From Thaumasiovibrio occultus (lineage in GTDB: Bacteria > Pseudomonadota > Gammaproteobacteria > Enterobacterales > Vibrionaceae): a stretch of DNA of 64,000 nt. Where the stretch lies: positions 1,674,001 through 1,738,000 of the forward strand of contig AP023052.1 in assembly GCA_019703815.1 (NCBI GenBank), given 5' to 3'. The first letter of the stretch is position 1. Each line of letters opens with the position of its first letter. A model generated the notes under the pieces. That model saw only the letters and a program-made list of their open reading frames with translations. It searched no databases and had not been told where the DNA came from. Below, piece by piece: positions 45,262-53,335 of the stretch. A program made the translations under genes and the position numbers.

Positions 45262-46374
45262 TTGAATCAATGGCTTGGAGTGTTCATAGGAGTGCACCGA
45301 CTCTGCTGGTCGCTGGTGAAACGGGCTGTATCACACCAACAATGTATCGATAATTTTCAGCGTATTAATACGTTACAACTCGCGCACGAGGAAGCGACAC
45401 TTGGGCCCGTTGTAAACACTCGCGGAATTTTACTGATGAAAAACCAAGATCACCCCATCGCTCCACGCGCCCTTTCTCACGTGATTCTCTCCGTGTCGAG
45501 TAAAGCAGAACTCAAAGCGCTCGTCACTTACTACCAAGCGCGTCATTCTTACTTTCATCGACAGACCATCAGTCGCAGTAAAGTCGAGAAATTACTGGCT
45601 ATCGATGCTGGCGTGCGCACCTTTCAAGATCTAGAAAACCTCATTGACAACAAACGCTATCTTGAGCGCAAAGGCAACGCGCTATCTGTCATGGAACAAG
45701 CCACAAGGACATCGCCGGTATTTTCCCATGCGTATCATAGCTCCCGAACTGGTCGACAAACGCATTTTGATGTTGCTGCCGATTTTCTCAGGCTGGTTGT
45801 GACCATCGACGGCCAGGATGTTAACTTGCACTACCGCTTAGAGCTGTTTAACTCGCTTCACGTTTTGCATCCGTTTGGGGTTCACATTGCGACGTCGCCG
45901 GTGCTGTCGTTCCCATCGGCGGAGCACGCCTTATTTCGTCCAAGAACGCAACAACTCGATGGGCTATCGTCACCCTCTTTGGCAGGATTACTTCCCTTCA
46001 ACCACTTTGGCGGTGAAATCAACACGTACACCAAGCTCTATGATCTGTTTGATACCATCTCCGCGCCCCTGTCGCGTGATAGGCATTACAACAAGTTGAC
46101 CCGTCATCAACGTGGCCTGTTACGCCAGTACAAAGCGACGGGGATAAGAGCAGCACTTGAACACTGCCAACACCTTGCCGCACTGAAAACAACGGTAACG
46201 GTGAAACATGCCGCGATTAGTCAACAGTATCAACGCGGCGGTCTGATAACGACGGTGGTTTACGACAAAGAAATCGCGTCCCTCGATGAACTCCGGGCCG
46301 AAGCGATGGCCACTCTTACGGCATTTCACCAATTGGCTGCCTCGGTGAATTTAGAACCGGGGGTGTCCTATTGA
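45262..46374 (+). CDS. Protein of unknown function in the island
   Basis: A 370-codon open frame. The first possible start is a TTG at 45262; a more natural start is the ATG at about 45436 (MKNQDHPIAPRALSHVIL), giving about 312 residues, but neither has a good ribosome site. The protein is basic and contains HSYFHRQTISRSKVEKLLA, HFDVAADFLRLVVTIDGQ and a Tyr/His-rich stretch RDRHYNKLTRHQRGLLRQYK. There is no signal peptide or membrane segment. I recognise no family. It sits between phage debris and an IS3 remnant. Confidence 0.55.
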   Translation: MNQWLGVFIGVHRLCWSLVKRAVSHQQCIDNFQRINTLQLAHEEATLGPVVNTRGILLMKNQDHPIAPRALSHVILSVSSKAELKALVTYYQARHSYFHRQTISRSKVEKLLAIDAGVRTFQDLENLIDNKRYLERKGNALSVMEQATRTSPVFSHAYHSSRTGRQTHFDVAADFLRLVVTIDGQDVNLHYRLELFNSLHVLHPFGVHIATSPVLSFPSAEHALFRPRTQQLDGLSSPSLAGLLPFNHFGGEINTYTKLYDLFDTISAPLSRDRHYNKLTRHQRGLLRQYKATGIRAALEHCQHLAALKTTVTVKHAAISQQYQRGGLITTVVYDKEIASLDELRAEAMATLTAFHQLAASVNLEPGVSY

Positions 46375-46429
46375 TGCTGCTGGGTTATCAGTAAAAACCG
46401 CTTGGTAACGCGATAAATTGTGACGCTGT

Positions 46430-46622
46430 GCGTCACAATTTGGGTAAGCAAGACAAAACCCTCGTGCGTTGTTGCTCCTAAACGATGGGCAACATCTGCG
46501 ACGCTGTTGCCTTTTTCGGTGACCTGCTTTACTTATTCTATTTTGAATTCTTCTGGGAATATCTTACTACTCATAAGCACCTCTCTGTTAGTCATCATGC
46601 CTAACTCTGGGGTGTCTACCAA
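46430..46622 (-). pseudogene. Remnant of an IS3-family insertion sequence (orfA start)
   Basis: On the minus strand a frame begins MSSKIFPEEFKIE, hits an in-frame stop, then continues VKQVTEKGNSVADVAHRLG. This is the N-terminal helix-turn-helix of an IS3-type OrfA. TGGTAGACACCCCAGAGTTA at 46601-46620 looks like the element's terminal sequence. The remainder of the element is missing. Confidence 0.75.
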
Positions 46623-46645
46623 GTCGGCGGCTATTCACAGCAAAC

Positions 46646-47560
46646 TTACCCAACTTTATTCTTTTGTCTAGCTATTATCGTAATTCCTAGGTAGATACCT
46701 ATAACCATGCTAGCCACAGTAACAATTCCGGCGGCAGACAACGCAGGTAGAGCAACCAATAACTGTGTATCATTTCCTCCAACTGCCATAACAGCACCTA
46801 AACCCATAAACAAACCCGCGAGAAAGTGCTTAAGCAGTTTTAGTTTGATAACCCTTTCAATGTGAAATGACTTAGTCGCGATAGCTGCAACCGCCATGCC
46901 CAATACAAGACATAAGAATAGATAGAAGCGTTCAACTCTAGGCCAGCCGCCAAGATCGCCATTCCAAACGGAGAGCGCCATAGACTTTAGTAAGCCACTG
47001 GGTGTCCAATGAGGCTCATAGATAAATACCATTCCCCCCATCACACCAATCCCGAGCATTGAGAGCCATAGCTTTCTAGCATTGGCATCACTTTTGAAAG
47101 CAACAATAAGTAAAATCATAGATATTGAAGCTAGGCTTACCAAATGAACAGTCGGTAAGACGGTGTAACCCTTCCCGGAATAGCCAGTTAGCAACTCAGC
47201 AAACAGCAGCCAAGATACCAACCAACCTAACATCGTTGCCGTCATCATCACTTGTCCGCGTGCAAAACGGCTAATCGTTGAAACGCCACACCCTCCGTTA
47301 AAGGCGGCTCCAATACCAAAAGCAAACCCACCAAAAACAGAATGCATTGTTGGCAAGTGACTATTTGAGCTAACGGGTTGTTCTAACAGATAAGTAGCAG
47401 CAATTGCTACCCACATAAACGAGCCGCTCAGTAGAATTGAAATTAAAAACACTGGCTTTCCACTAATTGCCTCTTTCACACCCTTAACCATACATAGCCC
47501 TGTTGTTTGGACGAGATAGCCAAGCACAAAAATGCAAAACAGCGATAAAATCAATAGCAT
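46646..47560 (-). CDS. YeeE/YedE-family sulfur transporter (TsuA-like)
   Basis: A 304-residue integral membrane protein with about nine membrane segments of the YeeE/YedE family, which imports thiosulfate or related sulfur species. The conserved Cys-containing motifs are visible: TTGLCMVKGVKEA near residue 22, FNGGCGVSTISRFARG at about residues 88-103, and GAVMAVGGNDTQLL near the C-terminus, where the family usually has a third Cys-type motif (here GGND). AGAGGAG precedes the ATG. It diverges from the M15-like gene and the dnd operon by 87 bp, suggesting that it may supply sulfur for phosphorothioation; this link is inference. Confidence 0.85.
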   Translation of the reverse strand: MLLILSLFCIFVLGYLVQTTGLCMVKGVKEAISGKPVFLISILLSGSFMWVAIAATYLLEQPVSSNSHLPTMHSVFGGFAFGIGAAFNGGCGVSTISRFARGQVMMTATMLGWLVSWLLFAELLTGYSGKGYTVLPTVHLVSLASISMILLIVAFKSDANARKLWLSMLGIGVMGGMVFIYEPHWTPSGLLKSMALSVWNGDLGGWPRVERFYLFLCLVLGMAVAAIATKSFHIERVIKLKLLKHFLAGLFMGLGAVMAVGGNDTQLLVALPALSAAGIVTVASMVIGIYLGITIIARQKNKVG

Positions 47561-47647
47561 TTATTCTCCTCTTTCCCAAAAGTGCACTTTGCCGCGTAAA
47601 TAATCTAACTAAATATAGTAAAATAGGAAAAATACGAAGGAGATAAG

Positions 47648-48175
47648 ATGATAAAACCTATTGTTGAATGGTATCAAATCAAGCATTCAAACTTTGAGCT
47701 GTCTAACCACCCAAACAACAAATCAAAACAACAACTTGAGATACTATCCGGGACTATTTTACAACCCCTTCACTCTCAGTTTGGTGCTATTAATATTACT
47801 TATGGATTTACAAGCCAAGCTCTTCTTCGCTACATACTTAAGAACAGCCCTGGTGATATGGCTCCGAGGGTTGACCAACATGCATCAATGGAGCTTAACT
47901 CGCGCGGTAACAGAATTTGTCGACGTGATGGCGCAGCCTGCGATTTTGTTGTTGCAGGTTACGAACACCGTATGGATGAAATAGCAAAATATATCTGCAA
48001 ATACCTTCCCTTCGACCGGCTCTACTTTTACGGTAAACGACGCCCATTGCATATCAGCATTGGACCAGAAAATACCCATTACGCACTACTAAGAAAAACA
48101 GGCAATGATGGACGTCGCGTTAACTCAAAAAGTGCTACAGGGGTCGACACTCAGGCGCTTTTCGATAATGTATAA
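47648..48175 (+). CDS. M15-peptidase-like protein, phosphorothioation locus
   Basis: A 175-residue soluble protein with the pattern of the M15_3 peptidase fold: DQHASMELNSRGNRICRRDG followed by AACDFVVAG gives the first His and the Asp, and RPLHISIGP supplies the second His. Between the first His and the Asp lies an insertion of about 15 residues. GGAGATAAG precedes the ATG. It starts a gene set 25 bp upstream of the methyltransferase-like gene and is transcribed toward dndBCDE. Whether it cuts a peptide or only uses the fold is unknown. Confidence 0.65.
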   Translation: MIKPIVEWYQIKHSNFELSNHPNNKSKQQLEILSGTILQPLHSQFGAINITYGFTSQALLRYILKNSPGDMAPRVDQHASMELNSRGNRICRRDGAACDFVVAGYEHRMDEIAKYICKYLPFDRLYFYGKRRPLHISIGPENTHYALLRKTGNDGRRVNSKSATGVDTQALFDNV

Positions 48176-48200
48176 TAATTAAAAATGCTCAAGGAATGAC

Positions 48201-50240
48201 ATGAACGAAACTCTGTTCGCCGAACTAGTGACCAAAACAACAATAGGTAAACAGTTACCTAATGCCATCTATCTGCATAGAGATGCGTTAAGTGCCCTAC
48301 CAGAACAATTGGCACAGTTTGTCTCTGCCGTCGCTAAAGCAGTGAAACTCGATGATAATCAATGGAATTTAGTCAAACTGTTCAAGAAAGAATTTCGATT
48401 ATCCTTGTTACACTACCCTGATTTTTATACTGATTCCTACCCTACGCTCCATCAGAGCCTCAATGTCGACCTATCCAAGCTCACTCACAAAGTAACTAAA
48501 TATAATACGAGTGATAATCCGCCGATCTTACACCGCAAAGAAACAATGGTCCTGCCAAGCAGCGAATACTACGAACACTTCAAATTCATCACCGAAGAAG
48601 GTGAAAACGCAGGGCTCTACGACAGCAATCGGTTGATAGGCTTCAAGCAATCTTGGGCCAATATCATCGCTAGACATGGTTATATGTTGCTCGATGGTCG
48701 CCTGTTCCGAAGTTCAGCCATTCTCGATGACTGTCCTGCCGTAGGGATAGACCGACACAAGACTGCCATTGTCCGTCACGAACTGTCCGCGCCGATGAAG
48801 ACGCTCGTAAAGCACGGCTACCTTGAAGGAAATCATTCCATTTTTGACTATGGTTGCGGACGTGGGGATGATTTACGCGAGCTAGAAGCGCATGGCTTAG
48901 ATGCTCTAGGTTGGGACCCTAACTTTCAACCCGATAATGACAAAGTCACCTCTGGCATCGTTAACCTCGGTTTTGTCCTGAATGTAATAGAAGATCAAGA
49001 CGAGCGACTTGATGCCCTACTCGGTGCGTGGGAGCTGGCTGATAAACTACTAGTTGTTTCAGTGATGCTGGCCAACGACAACTATATTGCCCAGTTCAAA
49101 CCCTATAAAGACGGGGTGATCACCTCTCGCAATACCTTCCAGAAGTACTACGCCCAATCAGAAATAAAAGCCTACATTGAACGCAGCCTGCAAGATGATG
49201 TGGTTCCAGTCGCCCCTGGCATCTTCTATGTTTTCAAAGACAAACTTGAAGAGCAACAGTACCTACAACGAAAATACAAGCGCCAACACCGTTGGCAGCA
49301 ACTTACTGCTCCCGCCCCGACAGATACCAAAGAAAAAACCAAAGACCAAGCCAAACTGCTAATCACTCAACACCAAGCGCTATTCGACAGCTTCTGGGCT
49401 CAGAGCCTAGAGCTCGGGCGTATTCCTGCTAATGATGAGTTTGCCGAGTCTGATAAAATACGTGAACTGATAGGCTCCCATAAAAAAGTCTTCGGTCTAT
49501 TACAAGAGCTGTTTGACACCCACGAGTTTGCCCAAGCCGAGCAAAGCCGCAAGGAGGATTTGTTACTCTACTTTTCCATGGGGTTATTTGAAAAGCGCAA
49601 ACCCTACACCCAACAACCTGAAGCACTAAAAAGAGACATCAAAGCCCTGTTTGGTGACTACAACACCGCGATTAACCTCGCCACAGAGCTATTATTTGCG
49701 ATATCTGACACAGACTTAATTAATCAACAGTGCGAGAAAGCGCATAAGCAACTGCCTGCGAGCTTGCTCAATGACGGCCACTCTCTGATCTTCCACAAGG
49801 CGTTCATTGGTGAATTACCCTTGCTACTAAGGGTATACGTAGGCGCTGGCCTGCAAATGTACGGTGAGCTTGATAACGAGATTGATTTGGTAAAAATACA
49901 CACTACGTCAGGCAAGTTGACCTTAGCCGCTTACGATGACTTTGAGAAATCGGTCCCCTTCTTGGTGGAGCGGGTCAAAATCAAGATGGCCGATCAAGAT
50001 ATCGATTTTTTTGACTATGTGGATGAGCACAAAAGACCACCTTTGATAAATAAGCACATCTATCTAAGCCAATCCCATGATAACTATAAAAAACAGCTCA
50101 ATTTTGATAAGCGATTAGCTAAAGCACTAGTCTTTAGTTCCAACAAAGACATCAACTTTACTCGAAGAGAGTTCGAGTACATTTTAGTAGAAAAAGGCAT
50201 CACAATTAATAACTACATGCTCATGAAAACAATACGTTAA
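48201..50240 (+). CDS. DNA phosphorothioation-associated putative methyltransferase
   Basis: A 679-residue protein matching the phosphorothioation-associated putative methyltransferase family. An N-terminal helical part (about residues 1-130) precedes the SAM-binding core with FDYGCGRGDDLRELEAHGLD at about 214-233 and GIVNLGFVLNVIEDQDER at about 252-269. The C-terminal half is long and helical and has no known catalytic motif. AAGGAATGAC precedes the ATG. It lies 226 bp upstream of dndB on the same strand. Its substrate is not established to my knowledge. Confidence 0.85.
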   Translation: MNETLFAELVTKTTIGKQLPNAIYLHRDALSALPEQLAQFVSAVAKAVKLDDNQWNLVKLFKKEFRLSLLHYPDFYTDSYPTLHQSLNVDLSKLTHKVTKYNTSDNPPILHRKETMVLPSSEYYEHFKFITEEGENAGLYDSNRLIGFKQSWANIIARHGYMLLDGRLFRSSAILDDCPAVGIDRHKTAIVRHELSAPMKTLVKHGYLEGNHSIFDYGCGRGDDLRELEAHGLDALGWDPNFQPDNDKVTSGIVNLGFVLNVIEDQDERLDALLGAWELADKLLVVSVMLANDNYIAQFKPYKDGVITSRNTFQKYYAQSEIKAYIERSLQDDVVPVAPGIFYVFKDKLEEQQYLQRKYKRQHRWQQLTAPAPTDTKEKTKDQAKLLITQHQALFDSFWAQSLELGRIPANDEFAESDKIRELIGSHKKVFGLLQELFDTHEFAQAEQSRKEDLLLYFSMGLFEKRKPYTQQPEALKRDIKALFGDYNTAINLATELLFAISDTDLINQQCEKAHKQLPASLLNDGHSLIFHKAFIGELPLLLRVYVGAGLQMYGELDNEIDLVKIHTTSGKLTLAAYDDFEKSVPFLVERVKIKMADQDIDFFDYVDEHKRPPLINKHIYLSQSHDNYKKQLNFDKRLAKALVFSSNKDINFTRREFEYILVEKGITINNYMLMKTIR

Positions 50241-50437
50241 GATGCATTAACCAATGCGCTATCTAACGCATCACCCCAAACGTCAATTCGATTTATCACA
50301 AGGCAATCACGTGAATTTTAGATAAATTCACTCGTGCAATTATCAGTATCCTCCTCTAAAATACGCCCCTTGATAGAACATGATCACGTCAAAAAGAATA
50401 AAACTGACGTCACGGATGACGTGCTATACACTAAAGG

Positions 50438-50455
50438 TACGTGATATTTAACGTT
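50438..50455. promoter_or_regulatory. Candidate DndB-type operator upstream of dndB
   Basis: TACG-N10-CGTT lies 12-29 bp upstream of the dndB start. From memory, the regulatory DndB of Salmonella binds TACG-N10-CGTA; here the last base differs. Further ACGTCA / TGACGT inverted repeats occur at 50385-50425. This suggests self-regulation by DndB but needs testing. Confidence 0.35.
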
Positions 50456-50466
50456 AGGACTAAGTA

Positions 50467-51576
50467 ATGAACAAAGCACAAGACGGCTACTGTTTTTCTT
50501 TCCCCGCAGTGAGAGGCCTACAAGCAGGTAAACCATTCTACATTGCAACTTGCCCGCTAAGTACTATCCCGAAGATTTTCGTCTTCGATGAAGATGAAGT
50601 TCCACCAGAATTGCGTGCTCAGCGAACGTTAAACAAATCACGTATTCCTGAAATGGTACGTTACTTAGTCGAAAACCCGAAAGACTACGTTTTTTCAGCG
50701 TTAACGGTCTCCGTCGCGTCTTCAGTTACTTTCATTGAAAATAGCGCTATCGATACGCCTAATTTGGGTACGCTTCGCGTACCTATGGACGCACAGATCT
50801 TGATCAATGATGGCCAACATCGACGTGCCGCAATTGAAGCCGCACTCAAAGAAAATCCTGATTTAGCACATGACAATATCCCTGTACTGTTTTTCGTGGA
50901 CGAGGGCTTAAAGCGTAGTCAGCAAATGTTTGCCGATCTCAATAAATACGCAGTAAAACCGAGCCCATCATTGGGTGCGCTGTATGATCACCGTGATGAA
51001 AGCTCAGAGCTTGCTCGCTATCAAGCTCAACATATTGCGCCCTTTAAGGGCTTCACTGAAATGGAAAAATCCAGCATCAGCTCGAAAAGCGGAAAACTGT
51101 TTACGCTTAGCAGCTTGAAGCAAGCCAACAAGGCATTGCTCGGCAAAAACGGTAAAGATGGTTTTACCGAAGAAGAAAAGGCACTATCCAATGAATTCTG
51201 GCAAGCAGTTTATGACGCAACACCAGAATGGAGGATGGTGCTCAATAAAGAGCTTTCGCCATCACAATTTCGTCAAGATTATATCCACGCTCATGGCGTC
51301 GGGTTACACGCGCTTGGCGCATTAGGTTGCGCACTGATCACCGCGCAACCGACCGAATGGAAGCAAACTATCCAACGACTGAAAGACGTTGATTGGCGAA
51401 AATCCAATCCCAATTGGGCCAATAGAAGCATGCTACATGGGAAGCTTAGTAAAGCCTCTACCAACATCATGCTTACAACTAACGCACTGAAGCACGCTTT
51501 ATCGCTCCCATTAACACCCGATGAGAGAGCGCTAGAAAACCAACACATCACAAGTAATGAGGCATCCAATGGCTGA
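50467..51576 (+). CDS. dndB: DNA sulfur modification protein DndB
   Basis: A 369-residue ParB-like-fold protein (DGQHR domain). The diagnostic motif INDGQHRRAAIEAAL has Asp at about residue 115; FVDEGLKRSQQMFADLNKYA follows. In known systems DndB is not required for sulfur addition but regulates expression and modification frequency. It is the first gene of dndBCDE; its stop lies inside the dndC start region (8-bp overlap). The upstream promoter region carries inverted repeats. Confidence 0.95.
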   Translation: MNKAQDGYCFSFPAVRGLQAGKPFYIATCPLSTIPKIFVFDEDEVPPELRAQRTLNKSRIPEMVRYLVENPKDYVFSALTVSVASSVTFIENSAIDTPNLGTLRVPMDAQILINDGQHRRAAIEAALKENPDLAHDNIPVLFFVDEGLKRSQQMFADLNKYAVKPSPSLGALYDHRDESSELARYQAQHIAPFKGFTEMEKSSISSKSGKLFTLSSLKQANKALLGKNGKDGFTEEEKALSNEFWQAVYDATPEWRMVLNKELSPSQFRQDYIHAHGVGLHALGALGCALITAQPTEWKQTIQRLKDVDWRKSNPNWANRSMLHGKLSKASTNIMLTTNALKHALSLPLTPDERALENQHITSNEASNG

Positions 51577-53335
51577 GTTGTATATAGCCGATGGTCTGGA
51601 CGACGAACAGATTGAATACATCGAAAACGAATATTTTGCGGGTTTCAAACGCTACAGCAATCATGAATCGTTGCCAGCAAAATTAGAACATTATGCCGCA
51701 CTTGATGAAGAGTTACGCAACATCAGCAGTACGACCCTGTGTCGTGAACTATTACGCGAGCATGCCAACAACGAAGGCTTTACGCTCAAGCACTTTATCG
51801 ACGATATTCAAGCGGTATACTGCGCAGATAATCGCCCATGGGTGATTGGCTACAGCGGTGGTAAAGACTCCTCTGCTGTCGTGACGCTGGTCTACCTGGC
51901 ACTACTGGCCTTGGATGAATCGAAACGCACCAAACAGGTTTATGTTGTTGCCTCTGACACCTTAGTTGAAACACCACTGGTAGTGGATCATGTGAACAAA
52001 TCACTGGAGTCTATTGGTAACCAAGCACGTCGTGATGGGCTGCCTATCAGCACGCATAAGGTTTTACCTAAACCTCATCAAACCTTCTGGTCTTGCCTAC
52101 TGGGTAAGGGCTACCCTGCACCCACAAAGAGTTTCCGTTGGTGTACTGAGCGCATGAAAATTGACCCTGTCAGTGATTTCATTACTGACAAAGTCGCTAA
52201 ATTTGATGAAGTAATTGTAGTACTCGGCTCGCGCAGCCAAGAGAGTGCGTCGCGTGCACAAGTTATCGCGAAACATAAAATTGAGAACACACGACTTGCA
52301 CGCCACACCACACTGGCAAACGCATTCATCTATACCCCAATTGATACCTGGAGCATGGATGACGTTTGGAAAATCCTTCGCGCCTGCCGTTTAGAAGTCA
52401 CCATCTCACCGATGGGTATCGGTAAAAAATGGGCCAATGATTACGATCTTGAATGGGAAAACCCTTGGGGTGGCAAAAACCTAACGCTCTGGAACTTGTA
52501 CAAAGATTCATCTGACCAAGGTGAATGCCCAATGGTGATTGATGACAGTACCCCATCGTGTGGTAACTCACGTTTTGGCTGCTGGACCTGTACGGTTGTC
52601 ACCAAAGACCGTGCCATGGAAAGCCTGATCCAAAACGGCGAAGAATGGATGCGTCCGCTGCTTGATTTTAGAAACAAGCTAGCAGACACCAATATTCCAG
52701 AAAACAAACCACTGTACCGTAACTTTAAGCGCCGTACAGGTAACGTCAGCTATCAGCGCGTTAAAGATGGCCAAGAGCTCGCCACAGAGCGCGACCATAT
52801 TCCTGGTCCGTACATGCTGAAATTCCGCAAGGAATGGCTAAAAGAGCTACTCGTTCAGGAGAAAAACTTCAACGAATCCGGCTATCAAGTCACGCTGCTC
52901 ACTAAACCTGAGTTGCACGCTATTCGCCAAGAATGGCTAAATGACCCGAATGAACCTGATTGGGCCGATTCACTCCCTCAGATCTATCGTGACGTTTACG
53001 GCCACGATCTTGATTGGATTATTAACGATAACAACAGCTTTGGTGAGATTGAAGCACAGATTTTGCAGCAACTCGGCACTGAATATGATGTTTCACCAGA
53101 GATGATTCAAAAACTGCTAGATCTTGAAATATCTCTTGAAGGGTTGAGCCGTCGTACCGGTGTATTCGATAAGATTGGTAGCTTATTGAAGCGTGATTGG
53201 GGCTCACTTGAAGAAATCAAAGAAAAACACGCTGCGTTACAAAGCAAATCTGATTTCGACCTTCATAGAGATCAAATCAAACGTTACGAAGAAGAAATTG
53301 CCAAACTGGATCGCCAAACCAAGGTGGAGCTATAA
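51569..53335 (+). CDS. dndC: DNA sulfur modification protein DndC (PAPS-reductase-like)
   Basis: A protein of about 588 residues that activates the DNA backbone site with ATP for sulfur insertion. The pyrophosphatase-type P-loop YSGGKDSSAVVTLVY is at about residues 94-108. The iron-sulfur cysteines lie at about 320, 331, 338 and 341 (GECPMV, then SCGNSRFGCWTC). The start is the ATG at 51569 with GAGG seven bases upstream; an ATG four codons earlier is less likely. It overlaps dndB and abuts dndD directly. Confidence 0.96.
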   Translation: MAELYIADGLDDEQIEYIENEYFAGFKRYSNHESLPAKLEHYAALDEELRNISSTTLCRELLREHANNEGFTLKHFIDDIQAVYCADNRPWVIGYSGGKDSSAVVTLVYLALLALDESKRTKQVYVVASDTLVETPLVVDHVNKSLESIGNQARRDGLPISTHKVLPKPHQTFWSCLLGKGYPAPTKSFRWCTERMKIDPVSDFITDKVAKFDEVIVVLGSRSQESASRAQVIAKHKIENTRLARHTTLANAFIYTPIDTWSMDDVWKILRACRLEVTISPMGIGKKWANDYDLEWENPWGGKNLTLWNLYKDSSDQGECPMVIDDSTPSCGNSRFGCWTCTVVTKDRAMESLIQNGEEWMRPLLDFRNKLADTNIPENKPLYRNFKRRTGNVSYQRVKDGQELATERDHIPGPYMLKFRKEWLKELLVQEKNFNESGYQVTLLTKPELHAIRQEWLNDPNEPDWADSLPQIYRDVYGHDLDWIINDNNSFGEIEAQILQQLGTEYDVSPEMIQKLLDLEISLEGLSRRTGVFDKIGSLLKRDWGSLEEIKEKHAALQSKSDFDLHRDQIKRYEEEIAKLDRQTKVEL

